A DNA stretch of 64,000 nucleotides from JAPLDB01 sp038230515 (GTDB lineage Bacteria; Bacteroidota; Bacteroidia; AKYH767-A; 2013-40CM-41-45). The position numbers were made by a program, and so were the translations under genes. Positions 9,208-18,238 of this stretch are shown in pieces. The stretch is from assembly GCA_038230515.1 (NCBI GenBank), contig JBBRND010000002.1, positions 1 to 64,000 on the forward strand, in the 5' to 3' direction. Below the pieces are notes generated by a model that saw nothing but the letters and a program-made list of their open reading frames with translations, was not told the origin of the DNA and did not search any database. The first letter of the stretch is position 1. Every line of letters begins with the position of its first letter.

Positions 9208-10551
9208 TTACAACGCCTTCACTGCAGCTTTAAATTTCCTTCCTCTGTCTTCGTAGTTCTCGAACAGGTCGAAACTTGCACAGGCGGGGGAGAGCAATAC
9301 AACATCACCCACCTTTGCGAGACGCAGTCCTTCCTTCACCGCATCATCAGCAGAAGTAACATCAACAATTTCAGAAACCATTCCCTTAAAGGCGCGGTGA
9401 ATTTTTTTTGTATCAAGCCCCATGCACACAATTGCTTTTACTTTTTCTTTTACTAAACCTTCAAGCATTGCATAATCGTTTCCTTTGTCGACACCACCTA
9501 GAATAAGAACTACTGGGTGATGAAAACTTTCGAGTGCATACCAAGTCGAATTGATGTTGGTTGCTTTTGAGTCATTCACGAAATCAACACCGTGAACCGT
9601 CATTACATACTCGAGACGGTGCTCGATATTTTTGAAATCAGATAAACTTTCGCGGACAACATCGTTGCGGATTTCAAGCGCACGGGAGGAAATGCCCGCA
9701 GCCATACTGTTGTAGATGTTGTGTTTGCCTTGTAAGGCGAGGTCTTCAATTAGCATCATAAATTTGTTGGAGTTAGTATTAGTTAGTATTTGAATTTTAT
9801 TTTCTTCGAGCCATGCTCCCTTGTCGAGTTTTTTTTTCATCGAGAAAGGATATTGTTGAGCGCTGATAGTTGTTTGGCTGATGTATTGATTCGTGAGTTT
9901 ATCATCAGCACAAAAAATAAATGCGTCTGCTGCTGTTTGATTTTGCGTGATGCGGAATTTTGACATCACATAATTTTCAAGTTTATATTCGTAGCGATCC
10001 AAATGATCAGGCGTGATGTTCGTAAGTACAGCGATGTCGCATTTGAAATCGTACATGCCGTCAAGCTGAAAGCTGCTCAGCTCAATCACATAGTGATCGT
10101 AATTTTCTTCAGCCACCTGCATCGCCAAACTTTTTCCCACGTTGCCTGCAAGTCCCACGTTCAATCCTGCCTTCGAAAGAATATGATGAGTAAGAAGCGT
10201 TGTTGTTGTCTTACCATTTGTTCCCGTGATGCCGATCATTTTGGCATTTGTGTATCGTCCTCCAAATTCAATTTCAGAGATGATAGGAATTTTTTTTTCG
10301 CGAATCTTATTCAGCATCTCAACTTTATCAGGAATACCGGGACTCTTGATGACTTCTGTTGCGTTGAGAATTTTTTCTTCCGAATGTTTTTCTTCTTCAA
10401 AAACGATTTCATACTTTTTCAAAACATCTTTGTATTTATCTGCAATCTTTCCTGCATCGCTTACGAAAACATCAAAGCCCTTTTTCTGCGCCAGCACTGC
10501 TGCACCAACACCGCTTTCCGCAGCTCCAAGTATGGCAATTCTGTTTCCCAT
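9208..10551 (-). CDS. murD: UDP-N-acetylmuramoyl-L-alanine--D-glutamate ligase MurD
   Basis: Cytoplasmic Mur ligase adding D-glutamate to UDP-MurNAc-L-Ala. It has an N-terminal Rossmann domain (IAILGAAESGVGAAVLA) and the ATP loop GITGTNGKTTTTLL near residue 108. LTNITPDHLDRY near residue 178 is a central-domain motif, and the C-terminal domain has FVNDSKATNINST near residue 320. At 447 residues it is normal. It lies one base after the mraY stop. Confidence 0.97.
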   Translation of the reverse strand: MGNRIAILGAAESGVGAAVLAQKKGFDVFVSDAGKIADKYKDVLKKYEIVFEEEKHSEEKILNATEVIKSPGIPDKVEMLNKIREKKIPIISEIEFGGRYTNAKMIGITGTNGKTTTTLLTHHILSKAGLNVGLAGNVGKSLAMQVAEENYDHYVIELSSFQLDGMYDFKCDIAVLTNITPDHLDRYEYKLENYVMSKFRITQNQTAADAFIFCADDKLTNQYISQTTISAQQYPFSMKKKLDKGAWLEENKIQILTNTNSNKFMMLIEDLALQGKHNIYNSMAAGISSRALEIRNDVVRESLSDFKNIEHRLEYVMTVHGVDFVNDSKATNINSTWYALESFHHPVVLILGGVDKGNDYAMLEGLVKEKVKAIVCMGLDTKKIHRAFKGMVSEIVDVTSADDAVKEGLRLAKVGDVVLLSPACASFDLFENYEDRGRKFKAAVKAL

Positions 10552-10552
10552 G

Positions 10553-11824
10553 TTATCTCAACTTCAGTGTTACAAACGTGACTACGGCAAGCATGATTCC
10601 GATGATAAGGAAGCGTGTAACTATTTTCGATTCGTGATAACCTGATTTCTGATAATGATGATGTAGTGGTGACATCTTGAACAAACGATGTGCCCGCGCG
10701 TACTCAATTCCGCGTTTCCGCTTCTGGTACTTAAAATAGGATACCTGAAGGATGACTGAAATATTTTCAACAAGAAAAATTCCGCAAAGGATCGGGATCA
10801 GCAATTCTTTTCTGATTGCAATTGCAAACGTTGCGATGATTCCACCAAGAGCCAAACTTCCTGTATCACCCATGAAAACCTGCGCGGGATAAGAGTTGTA
10901 CCACATGAATCCGATGCACGCTCCTACAAAAGATGCGATGAATACTACCAGTTCACCAGCATTCGGAATGTACATGATGTTTAGGTAGTTTGCGAATACT
11001 GTATTGCCGGATACATAGGCAAGAATTCCTAGAGTTGCACCGATGATCGCAGATGTTCCTGTTGCAAGTCCGTCAATCCCGTCAGTAATGTTTGCTCCGT
11101 TTGATATAAAAGTGATAATAAGAATTACGATCGGAATGAAAACAATCCAAGCATATTTTTTATAATTCGGACCGACCCATGAGATCAACTTCGCATAATC
11201 GAATTCATTGTTCTTGTAAAAAGGAATTGTGGTCTTCATTGATTTCATATTCTCGGGCGAGTACAGATAGTTGTCATACTTCCGCAAGTCTTCTACGATA
11301 TTTTTTGTTTCACGCTCAACTCTAATTTCATTAGATATCATTTTCTCTCTCACTACCACATTCGGATTAAAATAAAGTGTGCATCCGATAATCAAACCCA
11401 ACCCAAACTGTCCAAGAATTTTAAATCTTGCAGCAAGGCCTTCTTTATCTTTTTTAAAAACCTTGATGTAGTCATCTAGGTAACCGATCAAGCCAAGCCA
11501 AATTGTTGTGATGATCATGATTACTATATACACATTTTGCAAGCGAGCGAAAAGAAGAGTTGGGATTAGGATAGCAGAAAGGATAATTAATCCGCCCATT
11601 GTTGGCGTTCCCTGTTTTTGTTTTTGTCCTTCCAGTCCAAGATCGCGAACAGTTTCACCGATTTGTTTTTTGCGCAGGTAGTTGATGATGCTCTTTCCGA
11701 AAATCATGGAGATCATCAGCGAAAAAATAATTGCCAATGCTGCACGAAACGAGATGTATTGAAACACACCCGCTCCTGGAAAATTAAATTGCTGATCGAG
11801 ATATTTGAAAAAATAGTAAAGCAC
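10553..11824 (-). CDS. mraY: Phospho-N-acetylmuramoyl-pentapeptide transferase MraY
   Basis: Polytopic membrane enzyme transferring phospho-MurNAc-pentapeptide to undecaprenyl phosphate to make lipid I. It has the cytoplasmic motifs TPTMGGL near residue 73, YLDDYIKV near residue 115, NITDGIDGLA near residue 245, FMGDTGSLALGG near residue 315 and the HHHYQ loop near residue 388. Length 423 exceeds the roughly 360 of E. coli because of an extra loop around residues 150-205, which is common in Bacteroidota. The start is 2 bases past the murE stop. Confidence 0.97.
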   Translation of the reverse strand: MLYYFFKYLDQQFNFPGAGVFQYISFRAALAIIFSLMISMIFGKSIINYLRKKQIGETVRDLGLEGQKQKQGTPTMGGLIILSAILIPTLLFARLQNVYIVIMIITTIWLGLIGYLDDYIKVFKKDKEGLAARFKILGQFGLGLIIGCTLYFNPNVVVREKMISNEIRVERETKNIVEDLRKYDNYLYSPENMKSMKTTIPFYKNNEFDYAKLISWVGPNYKKYAWIVFIPIVILIITFISNGANITDGIDGLATGTSAIIGATLGILAYVSGNTVFANYLNIMYIPNAGELVVFIASFVGACIGFMWYNSYPAQVFMGDTGSLALGGIIATFAIAIRKELLIPILCGIFLVENISVILQVSYFKYQKRKRGIEYARAHRLFKMSPLHHHYQKSGYHESKIVTRFLIIGIMLAVVTFVTLKLR

Positions 11825-11826
11825 GG

Positions 11827-13284
11827 TTACTCGAATAATTGAAACATTTCACTCAACACTTCTTTATCATCAAAAGGCGTTCGCACTCCTTTTACTTCCT
11901 GATATTTTTCATGACCTTTTCCTGCAATCAGAATTACATCGCCCGGCTGCGCAATGCTGACCGCTGTTTTGATTGCTTCTTTTCTGTCCACGATGGATAG
12001 TGCTTTGCGGGTTTCGCCAAGCGCAATTCCTTTTTCCATCTGGTGAATTATTTCTGTCGGTTCTTCCGAGCGCGGATTATCAGAAGTGAGAATTACTTTA
12101 TCACTCATATCGCAGGCAATCTTTGCCATCACGGGACGCTTGGCTGCATCGCGGTCTCCGCCACAACCAACAACTGTAATCACCCGTCCTTGCTTTGATA
12201 CATCATGAATTGTTTTCAAAACATTTTCCAAAGCATCAGGTGTGTGTGCGTAATCAATTACACCAACAATTTTTTTCTTTGAGGTAAGATGATCGAAACG
12301 ACCTTCCACGGGATCGAGGTTGCTTAGATGCATCAGCGCATCCATTTTATTTTGTCCGAGCAGCACAGTTGTAGCGTAAGCCGCGGTGAGATTGTATGCA
12401 TTGAAACTTCCCACCAATCTGCACAGCACTTCATGGCTATCAATGTTCAGCATCAATCCTTCAAAATGATTTTCGATGAGCTTGCATTTGAAATCGCTCA
12501 TGCTCTTTAAACTGTAGGTGTATTTTCTTGCTTTTGTATTTTGAAGCATCACCATCCCGTTCTTATCATCAATGTTGGTTAATGCGAATGCATCATCACT
12601 CAGTCCATCGAAGAATGTCTTCTTTGCTTTCAGATATTCATCAAATGTTTTGTGATAGTCCAGGTGGTCGTGCGTGAGGTTTGTAAAAATTCCTCCCGAA
12701 AATTTTAATCCTGCAACTCTCTTCTGCACGACTGCATGAGAACTGACCTCCATAAAACAGAAGCTGCAATTCTCCTTCACCATTTGCGCCAGAAGAGAAT
12801 TAATCGTGACAGCATCAGGAGTTGTGTATGTTGCAGAAATCGTTTGGTCGTTGATTTTATTTTTTACCGTTGAAAGCAAGCCAACTCTGTTTCCGAATTT
12901 GCGAAACAATTGATAGAGAAGTGTGGTGGTGGTGGTCTTCCCGTTTGTTCCTGTTACTCCAACCAATTTTAATTTCTCTGAAGGATTATCGAAAAAGTTT
13001 GCAGCCATTACGCTTAGCGCATGGGCACTGTCCTTCACTATCACATACGTTACTCCTGCTTTTCTTTCCGAAGAAATTTCTTCACACACAATTGCCTTGC
13101 AACCTTTTTCAATTACATCATTGATGAACTTATGACCATCGCTCTGAGTTCCTCGGGTAGCAACAAAGGCAGAATCATCTGTTGCTTTGCGTGAATCAAA
13201 ACAAACTACATTGATGAGCATGTCGGCTGCGCCATGCACTTCCGTTAATCCTGCTTTGTATAAAAGTTCCTTGAGCGTTTTCAC
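11827..13284 (-). CDS. murE: UDP-MurNAc-tripeptide synthetase MurE (meso-DAP type)
   Basis: Mur ligase adding the third amino acid of the stem peptide. The ATP loop GVTGTNGKTTTTTLL is near residue 109, LTHDHLDYHKT is the central motif, and VGVIDYAHTPDALENVL is near residue 340. The motif SDNPRSEEP near residue 403 is the DNPR signature that binds meso-diaminopimelate and not lysine, so meso-DAP peptidoglycan is inferred. The start is GTG, overlapping the ftsI stop by one base (TAGTG). At 485 residues it is typical. Confidence 0.97.
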   Translation of the reverse strand: MKTLKELLYKAGLTEVHGAADMLINVVCFDSRKATDDSAFVATRGTQSDGHKFINDVIEKGCKAIVCEEISSERKAGVTYVIVKDSAHALSVMAANFFDNPSEKLKLVGVTGTNGKTTTTTLLYQLFRKFGNRVGLLSTVKNKINDQTISATYTTPDAVTINSLLAQMVKENCSFCFMEVSSHAVVQKRVAGLKFSGGIFTNLTHDHLDYHKTFDEYLKAKKTFFDGLSDDAFALTNIDDKNGMVMLQNTKARKYTYSLKSMSDFKCKLIENHFEGLMLNIDSHEVLCRLVGSFNAYNLTAAYATTVLLGQNKMDALMHLSNLDPVEGRFDHLTSKKKIVGVIDYAHTPDALENVLKTIHDVSKQGRVITVVGCGGDRDAAKRPVMAKIACDMSDKVILTSDNPRSEEPTEIIHQMEKGIALGETRKALSIVDRKEAIKTAVSIAQPGDVILIAGKGHEKYQEVKGVRTPFDDKEVLSEMFQLFE

Positions 13285-15389
13285 TATCCGAGTTCGATCA
13301 CAATTTTTTGTCCTCTTTGTATCCTGGTTCCCGGATCAATGGATTGTTTTGTGACTGATCCTTTGCCTGAAATTTTTACATTTAATCCTGAATTCTCTAA
13401 TAAGAAAAGTGCGTCACGAACTCCCATACCCATTACATTCGGTACTAAACCATTTTGCATTTTGCGTTCGCTCATGGTTACACCTTCATTTTCCGGTGAT
13501 GCTGAAACCCACGAAGCATCAGCATTTCGGGAGAGCGCATTTACTTTTAGCACAGCCAATACTTTATTAAGTTCTTTCTGTTTTCCAGCTTTTGCTTCAG
13601 GAATATTTCTGTTTAGTGAATCTGTTACTGCGAGATCGTAATGTAAATCCATCTGAGTGGAATAAACTTTATCTGCAATTTCTCTGAATACCGGAGCAGC
13701 AACTGCTCCTCCGAAAAACACACCGCTTGATGGGGCATAAACAACTACGATAGCAGAATATTTAGGGTGATCGGCAGGAAAGTATCCGACAAAAGATGCC
13801 TGATAAGTCATGTGTGATTTATCATACCCAAATTTTGGTAGAAGGATTTGTGCGGTTCCTGTTTTGCCTGCAACTTTGTAATGAGGATTTTTCAGCGCGC
13901 TCCCTGTGCCGCTGTCCACAACGGCTTCAAGCAGTTCATGTGCTTTTAAAATAGTGGAAGGAGAAACAATTGAATCACGTATTATTTCAGTCGGAAATAC
14001 TTTCACCAATTGCCCATGATACCGAATCTCTTTCACAAACTTTGGCTTCACAATGCGACCGTTGTTTGCAATTGCGTTGTAGAAAGTGAGCGTTTGAAGT
14101 GGAGTAATTTTTACCTCATACCCGATGGAAGTCCACGGAAGAGACACGCATGAATTCCAGTCCTCATCCTTCACATTTTTGATTCGCGGCTTTCCCTCGC
14201 CTTCAATTTGCAATCCGAGTTTGTCATTCAACCCGAATGAATAAAGCTTGTCAAGAAAATCCTGCTGATGTTTGGCGTAATAGTGAGTAACAATTCTTGA
14301 TATACCAACATTTGAGGAATTCATGAATGCTTCCTTCACTGAAAGTTTTGTTTTATGCGGGGCATGTGAATCCTTCATCTGTTGCCCGCAATAGGTCATT
14401 GATCCATTACCCACGTCAATCTTTTCATCAAGCGAGATCAACCCGTCATCAATACCAGCAAGCAGCGAGGCAAGTTTCATAGTAGAGCCCGGCTCTGACG
14501 CTTCTGCAATCACATAATTGAAATTCTCCTGATAACTTCCGTCAGAAGTTTTTGAAAGATTTGCAATGGCAACAATATTTCCTGTGGCAACTTCCATAAC
14601 AGCCGCACAGCCATGATCAGCATTATTTTTCTGGAGATGTTCTTCGAGCGCGTTCTCGGTTACATCCTGGATGTTTACATCAATCGTTGTAACAACATCA
14701 TTCCCATCTTTCGCTTCTACTTCTTCTTTATCGTTCAACGGCATCCATACTCCGCCTGCAATTCGTTGCATCAACCGGGAGCCGCTAGCGCCCTGAAGAT
14801 CTCCATCAAACGATGCTTCAATTCCGACTGGTTTTATATCGCGCATTGTGCCAATGGTGCGCGATGCGAGTCCTTTGAAAGGAAGTTCACGTTCGTTGCG
14901 CTGATCAACCATCATTCCGCCTTTGTATTTTCCGAGACAGAAAACCGGAAACTGTTTCAACTTTTGCAAATCGGTATAGTGAACATTTCTTTGAATGAGA
15001 TGATAGCGTTCTCCTGCATTGCGCGCCTGCCTCAGTTCGCTACGATATTCTCCCTGCGATTTATCTTTAAAAAGATTTGCAAGACAAAGCGAGAGTGAAT
15101 CAACTCCTTTATCAAATGCTTCTTTCGTTAATCCATCTGCTTTTAAATCCATCCTCACATCGTAGATGGGAACTGATGTTGCAAACAAACTACCGTCACC
15201 GGAAAAAATATTTCCGCGCGATGCTTCAATGGAACGTATTTGCGTGGTGAGCGAATCAGCTTTTGATTTCCAGTAATCTCCCTGCACAAATTGTATTCTG
15301 AAAATTTGAAATACGATGGCGACACCAAAAAGAAGAAAGCAGAAGAATACTAAATAGATTCTCCACATGATGTCTTTCTTAGTATCCAT
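13284..15389 (-). CDS. ftsI: Division transpeptidase FtsI (class B PBP with PASTA domain)
   Basis: Septal D,D-transpeptidase, the target of beta-lactams and partner of FtsW. A short cytoplasmic start and one membrane helix (residues about 8-27) precede the dimerisation domain. The transpeptidase domain has the SxxK serine in GSTMKLAS near residue 300, the SSN triad near residue 358 and the KTGTAQ motif near residue 508. A C-terminal PASTA domain fills about residues 640-701 (VPNVMGMGVRDALFLLE). Length 701 fits Bacteroidota FtsI. The start lies 65 bases after ftsL, with a 14-nt tandem repeat directly upstream. Confidence 0.96.
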   Translation of the reverse strand: MDTKKDIMWRIYLVFFCFLLFGVAIVFQIFRIQFVQGDYWKSKADSLTTQIRSIEASRGNIFSGDGSLFATSVPIYDVRMDLKADGLTKEAFDKGVDSLSLCLANLFKDKSQGEYRSELRQARNAGERYHLIQRNVHYTDLQKLKQFPVFCLGKYKGGMMVDQRNERELPFKGLASRTIGTMRDIKPVGIEASFDGDLQGASGSRLMQRIAGGVWMPLNDKEEVEAKDGNDVVTTIDVNIQDVTENALEEHLQKNNADHGCAAVMEVATGNIVAIANLSKTSDGSYQENFNYVIAEASEPGSTMKLASLLAGIDDGLISLDEKIDVGNGSMTYCGQQMKDSHAPHKTKLSVKEAFMNSSNVGISRIVTHYYAKHQQDFLDKLYSFGLNDKLGLQIEGEGKPRIKNVKDEDWNSCVSLPWTSIGYEVKITPLQTLTFYNAIANNGRIVKPKFVKEIRYHGQLVKVFPTEIIRDSIVSPSTILKAHELLEAVVDSGTGSALKNPHYKVAGKTGTAQILLPKFGYDKSHMTYQASFVGYFPADHPKYSAIVVVYAPSSGVFFGGAVAAPVFREIADKVYSTQMDLHYDLAVTDSLNRNIPEAKAGKQKELNKVLAVLKVNALSRNADASWVSASPENEGVTMSERKMQNGLVPNVMGMGVRDALFLLENSGLNVKISGKGSVTKQSIDPGTRIQRGQKIVIELG

Positions 15390-15392
15390 GGG

Positions 15393-15420
15393 TGGTTTGA
15401 GGTTTATGGTTTGAGGTTGG
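15393..15420. repeat. 14-nt tandem repeat upstream of ftsI
   Basis: TGGTTTGAGGTTTA (15393-15406) followed by TGGTTTGAGGTTGG (15407-15420). It lies 3 bases upstream of the ftsI start on the minus strand, where the ribosome would bind. It belongs to the same GGTTTGA heptamer family as the repeat inside murC at 6535-6562. Confidence 0.7.
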
Positions 15421-15454
15421 TTAAATTTGAGTCACGTGTTTCAGAATTTTCAGA

Positions 15455-15859
15455 TCATTCCTTTTTCTCTTTTGTAGCTATCGTAATTTTTTTCTGCGGC
15501 TCTACGGATTCTTTTATCTCCATCGGAAGAATTGCCTTTGCCACTTCTGATTGCTTCGTCCGGAACATCAACTCCGAACTTGTCGAAATAAATTCCGCAC
15601 GCTTTTCTTTCAGATCATTTTTTACATCGTTGATTTCGCGAACAGTGCGTTCCGCGTAATAGCTGTTGCCAATGTAAAAGAGAATGAGAACGGTGAGGAA
15701 TAAAATGAAAGGCATCATCTTAACTACCTGGTTGCGGTTGAAAATGCCGAACACATGCATGAAGCGAAGAAACTTGCGCGCAGATTTTGTAGAGCGTTTT
15801 TTCTTCGATGCTTCTTCTACTACCTCTTCGGGTTTTTCCTTTATGCTGTTTTTTGCCAT
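15455..15859 (-). CDS. ftsL: FtsL-like cell division protein
   Basis: Small bitopic divisome protein of 134 residues. A charged cytoplasmic N-terminus of about 45 residues is followed by one membrane helix (VVKMMPFILFLTVLILFYIG, residues about 45-64). A coiled-coil-like periplasmic stretch comes next (ERTVREINDVKNDLKEKRAE). FtsL proteins share almost no sequence, so the call rests on size, topology and position between rsmH and ftsI, where FtsL is always found in this phylum. It starts 2 bases after rsmH. Confidence 0.85.
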   Translation of the reverse strand: MAKNSIKEKPEEVVEEASKKKRSTKSARKFLRFMHVFGIFNRNQVVKMMPFILFLTVLILFYIGNSYYAERTVREINDVKNDLKEKRAEFISTSSELMFRTKQSEVAKAILPMEIKESVEPQKKITIATKEKKE

Positions 15860-15861
15860 GA

Positions 15862-16770
15862 TTAAATTTTTTCTGCTGTCCTCATTCTGGCACTTCTTGC
15901 TCTCGTGTTTTTTGTGACCTCTTCTTCACTAGCTTCAATCAGTTTTTTATTTCTAGAAACAAAATTTCCCTTTAAATGCCGACCGAAAATTTCATCGCGC
16001 GCCACTTCGCCTGAAAAATTTCCGGCAGCAATAAAGTTTTTCACCAGGCGATCTTCGAGCGAGTGATAGGAGATCACTACCAATCTTCCTTTTTCTGCAA
16101 TCACATCTTTGCATTGCAACAACATTTCTTTCAATGCATCCAACTCGCGATTCACTTCGATGCGCAGCGCCTGAAATACTTTTGCAAAGAATTGAAACTC
16201 CTGTCCGCGATTGGTTTCTGTTTTCAGAACTTCCATCAACTCGTTTGTGGAAGAAATCTTTTTCGCTTCGCGCTGCTTCACAATTTTCCGTGATAACGAT
16301 CTTGCTTCGCGCATGTCGCTGTACTGCCAGAAAATTTCATGGAGCTTTTCTTCAGGATATTCATTAACAATTTTTTCCGCTGTCAGATCGGATTGACTGT
16401 TCATTCGCATATCCAGCGATGCATCAAAGCGTGTGCTGAAGCCACGTTCAGGCGTGTCAATCTGGTGAGAAGAAATGCCGAGGTCAGCAAGCACTCCGCT
16501 CACAGGCATTGCATCAAGATAGCGCAGAAAATTTTTGAAGTACCTGAAGTTGCTTCTGATCAGCATAAAGCGCTTGTCGTCTATTGTATTTTTAATTGCA
16601 TCCTCGTCCTGATCAAATGCAATAAGTTGTCCTTTTTTACTCAACCGTTTCAAAATTTCTCTTGAATGCCCTCCTCCTCCAAACGTGGTGTCCACATAAA
16701 TTCCGTCAGCATTCGTTACCAGCGCATCTACACTTTCAATCAACAGTACCGGCTCATGATAACCTGCCAT
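15862..16770 (-). CDS. rsmH: 16S rRNA (cytosine-1402-N4)-methyltransferase RsmH
   Basis: SAM-dependent methyltransferase (formerly MraW) modifying C1402 in the ribosomal P site. YHEPVLLIESVDAL at the N-terminus and TTFGGGGHSREIL near residue 28 form the SAM site. VLADLGISSHQID near residue 90 and VISYHSLEDRLVKNF near residue 215 are family signatures. Length 302 is typical. Its start overlaps the end of mraZ by 17 bases, as in most dcw clusters. Confidence 0.98.
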   Translation of the reverse strand: MAGYHEPVLLIESVDALVTNADGIYVDTTFGGGGHSREILKRLSKKGQLIAFDQDEDAIKNTIDDKRFMLIRSNFRYFKNFLRYLDAMPVSGVLADLGISSHQIDTPERGFSTRFDASLDMRMNSQSDLTAEKIVNEYPEEKLHEIFWQYSDMREARSLSRKIVKQREAKKISSTNELMEVLKTETNRGQEFQFFAKVFQALRIEVNRELDALKEMLLQCKDVIAEKGRLVVISYHSLEDRLVKNFIAAGNFSGEVARDEIFGRHLKGNFVSRNKKLIEASEEEVTKNTRARSARMRTAEKI

Positions 16771-17227
16771 TTTCGTTTCCGCTTTTTCTGCTCATCACGC
16801 GTTGTGCAAGTTTTGAATAGTTGATGCCGTTGTCATTCATACGCTTGTTATATTCTTTCTCCGACCACAGTTCAATTTTTTTTCCGTGCGCAAACAGCAC
16901 GATGTCTTTTCCGATTCCTGCGTAGTCCATTAGTTGTGCGGGTAATAGTAAACGATCGGCACTGTCGAGTAAGATCTCTGTTGCGCCTTTGTAAAACTGG
17001 TGAGTAAATACTCTGTTCTCTTCAACCCATTCATCAATGTCATCCACTTTTGTGCTCACCTCATCCCAAAACTTTCTTGTATACAGCATCAGATGTTTTT
17101 CCATTCCGCGATTCACGACAAAGAATTTTTGCTCCCGTGCAACGATTTGTTTTTTCAATCCTGCAGGCAGAAGGAATCGTCCTTTCGCATCAACTGTACT
17201 TGGAAATTCTCCGATGTATCCCAACAT
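16754..17227 (-). CDS. mraZ: Transcriptional regulator MraZ
   Basis: DNA-binding regulator of the dcw operon with two SpoVT/AbrB-like swapped-hairpin domains. The first conserved block is GEFPSTVDAKGRFLLPAGLKK without its last residue; the second is TEILLDSADRLLLPAQLMDYA. I place the start at the ATG at 17227, giving MLGYIGEFPS and 157 residues, because homologues begin there. An in-frame ATG at 17269 would add 14 residues and reach into the putative operator. It is the first gene of the cluster and divergent from the hydrolase at 17444. Confidence 0.95.
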   Translation of the reverse strand: MLGYIGEFPSTVDAKGRFLLPAGLKKQIVAREQKFFVVNRGMEKHLMLYTRKFWDEVSTKVDDIDEWVEENRVFTHQFYKGATEILLDSADRLLLPAQLMDYAGIGKDIVLFAHGKKIELWSEKEYNKRMNDNGINYSKLAQRVMSRKSGNENGRLS

Positions 17228-17262
17228 AAAAAAATTAGGTGCGCTAATGTAAAACAAAAAAT

Positions 17263-17290
17263 CCCACATTTAAACACTTTTTGACACTTT
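17263..17290 (-). promoter_or_regulatory. Putative MraZ operator: three 10-bp-spaced direct repeats
   Basis: On the minus strand AAAGTGTC (17290-17283), AAAGTGTT (17280-17273) and AATGTGGG (17270-17263) repeat with an exact 10-base period, 35 bases upstream of the mraZ ATG. MraZ is known to bind clustered direct repeats with about one helical turn spacing: TGGG-type boxes in E. coli and AAAGTG(T/G)-type boxes in Mollicutes. The site fits autoregulation of the dcw operon. Assignment is by pattern and position only. Confidence 0.7.
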
Positions 17291-17293
17291 GTT

Positions 17294-17301
17294 GAAAACT
17301 A
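17294..17301 (-). promoter_or_regulatory. Possible -7 element of the dcw operon promoter
   Basis: On the minus strand TAGTTTTC matches TAnnTTTG at 7 of the 8 positions. It ends 3 bases upstream of the first MraZ box, so transcription would begin within the box, consistent with repression. No convincing TTG is seen at -33. Confidence 0.4.
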
Positions 17302-17424
17302 TTTTTCTGCCCGTTTATTCTTCTTGAAAAAGGAGAATTCAATTTTTCTTTTCGGGAAACTCAACTAACAAATGAGTATTAATTCAAAAATATTTTTGCG
17401 ATGAATGAGGTAACGGATTTTCTT

Positions 17425-17432
17425 TACTTTTG
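17425..17432 (+). promoter_or_regulatory. -7 promoter element for the alpha/beta hydrolase
   Basis: TACTTTTG is a perfect TAnnTTTG, 11 bases before the ATG at 17444, implying a very short leader. A TTG at 17396-17398 is 26 bases upstream, longer than the usual 17-23, so the -33 element is uncertain. Confidence 0.6.
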
Positions 17433-17443
17433 AAACCACACTT

Positions 17444-18208
17444 ATGAGTTACACCATACGGAACGAAAAAGATTTTCAATACATTGATGAAGGCAGTGGT
17501 CCCGTGCTTGTTCTTTTGCATGGCTTGTTTGGCGCGTTAAGCAATTGGGTAGATGTAGTAGAGCGTTTCAAGAAAAATTACCGTGTGGTAATTCCGCTCA
17601 TGCCGATTTACTCGCTGCCGATTCTCAACACAAATGTGAAAGCGCTTGCCGAGTTTGTCAATGACTTTATTCAGCACATGGGTTTTGAAAAAGTTGTGCT
17701 AATCGGAAACTCGCTTGGTGGGCACGTTACCTTAGTGTATGTGCGCAAGCATCCGGAACGTGTCACGGGAATGGTGCTTACAGGAAGTTCCGGTCTTTAT
17801 GAAAATGCGATGGGCGGCACTTTTCCTAAACGTGAGGATCGCAACTACATCCGGCAAAAAGTAGAAGTAACTTTTTACAATCCTAAATCAGCGACCGAGG
17901 AATTGGTTGATGAATGTTTTACTATCGTGAATGACAAAGGAAAACTGATTCGGATTCTTTCTCTTGCAAAGAGCGCAATACGTCACAACATGAGCGAGGA
18001 GTTGAAAGATATTTTGATACCTACCTGCCTGATTTGGGGAAAGCAGGACACGATTACTCCGCCTGATGTGGCCGAAGAATTCAATCGCCTTTTACCTAAA
18101 TGCGAACTACATTGGATTGACAAATGCGGACATGCACCGATGATGGAACAGCAGCAGCAGTTCAATGATATTTTGGAGAAGTGGTTGGACAACCACTTCT
18201 CTGGTTAA
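17444..18208 (+). CDS. Alpha/beta hydrolase
   Basis: Cytoplasmic alpha/beta-hydrolase fold enzyme of 254 residues with no signal peptide. The oxyanion motif HGLFGALSNW is near residue 26. The nucleophile elbow GNSLGGH has Ser at about residue 89. The acid is likely the Asp in WGKQDTITPP near residue 201, and the base the His in KCGHAPMMEQ near residue 229. A full triad is therefore present. The substrate is unknown; sequence of this type covers esterases and meta-cleavage hydrolases. It is divergent from mraZ and has its own -7 element. Confidence 0.9.
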   Translation: MSYTIRNEKDFQYIDEGSGPVLVLLHGLFGALSNWVDVVERFKKNYRVVIPLMPIYSLPILNTNVKALAEFVNDFIQHMGFEKVVLIGNSLGGHVTLVYVRKHPERVTGMVLTGSSGLYENAMGGTFPKREDRNYIRQKVEVTFYNPKSATEELVDECFTIVNDKGKLIRILSLAKSAIRHNMSEELKDILIPTCLIWGKQDTITPPDVAEEFNRLLPKCELHWIDKCGHAPMMEQQQQFNDILEKWLDNHFSG

Positions 18209-18238
18209 GTGTCGTTCTAAAAAATCGTCAGCAAAAAA

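Noticed and set aside
10003..10645. Plus-strand frames opposite murD
   Set aside because: Shadow of murD, which has all ligase motifs.
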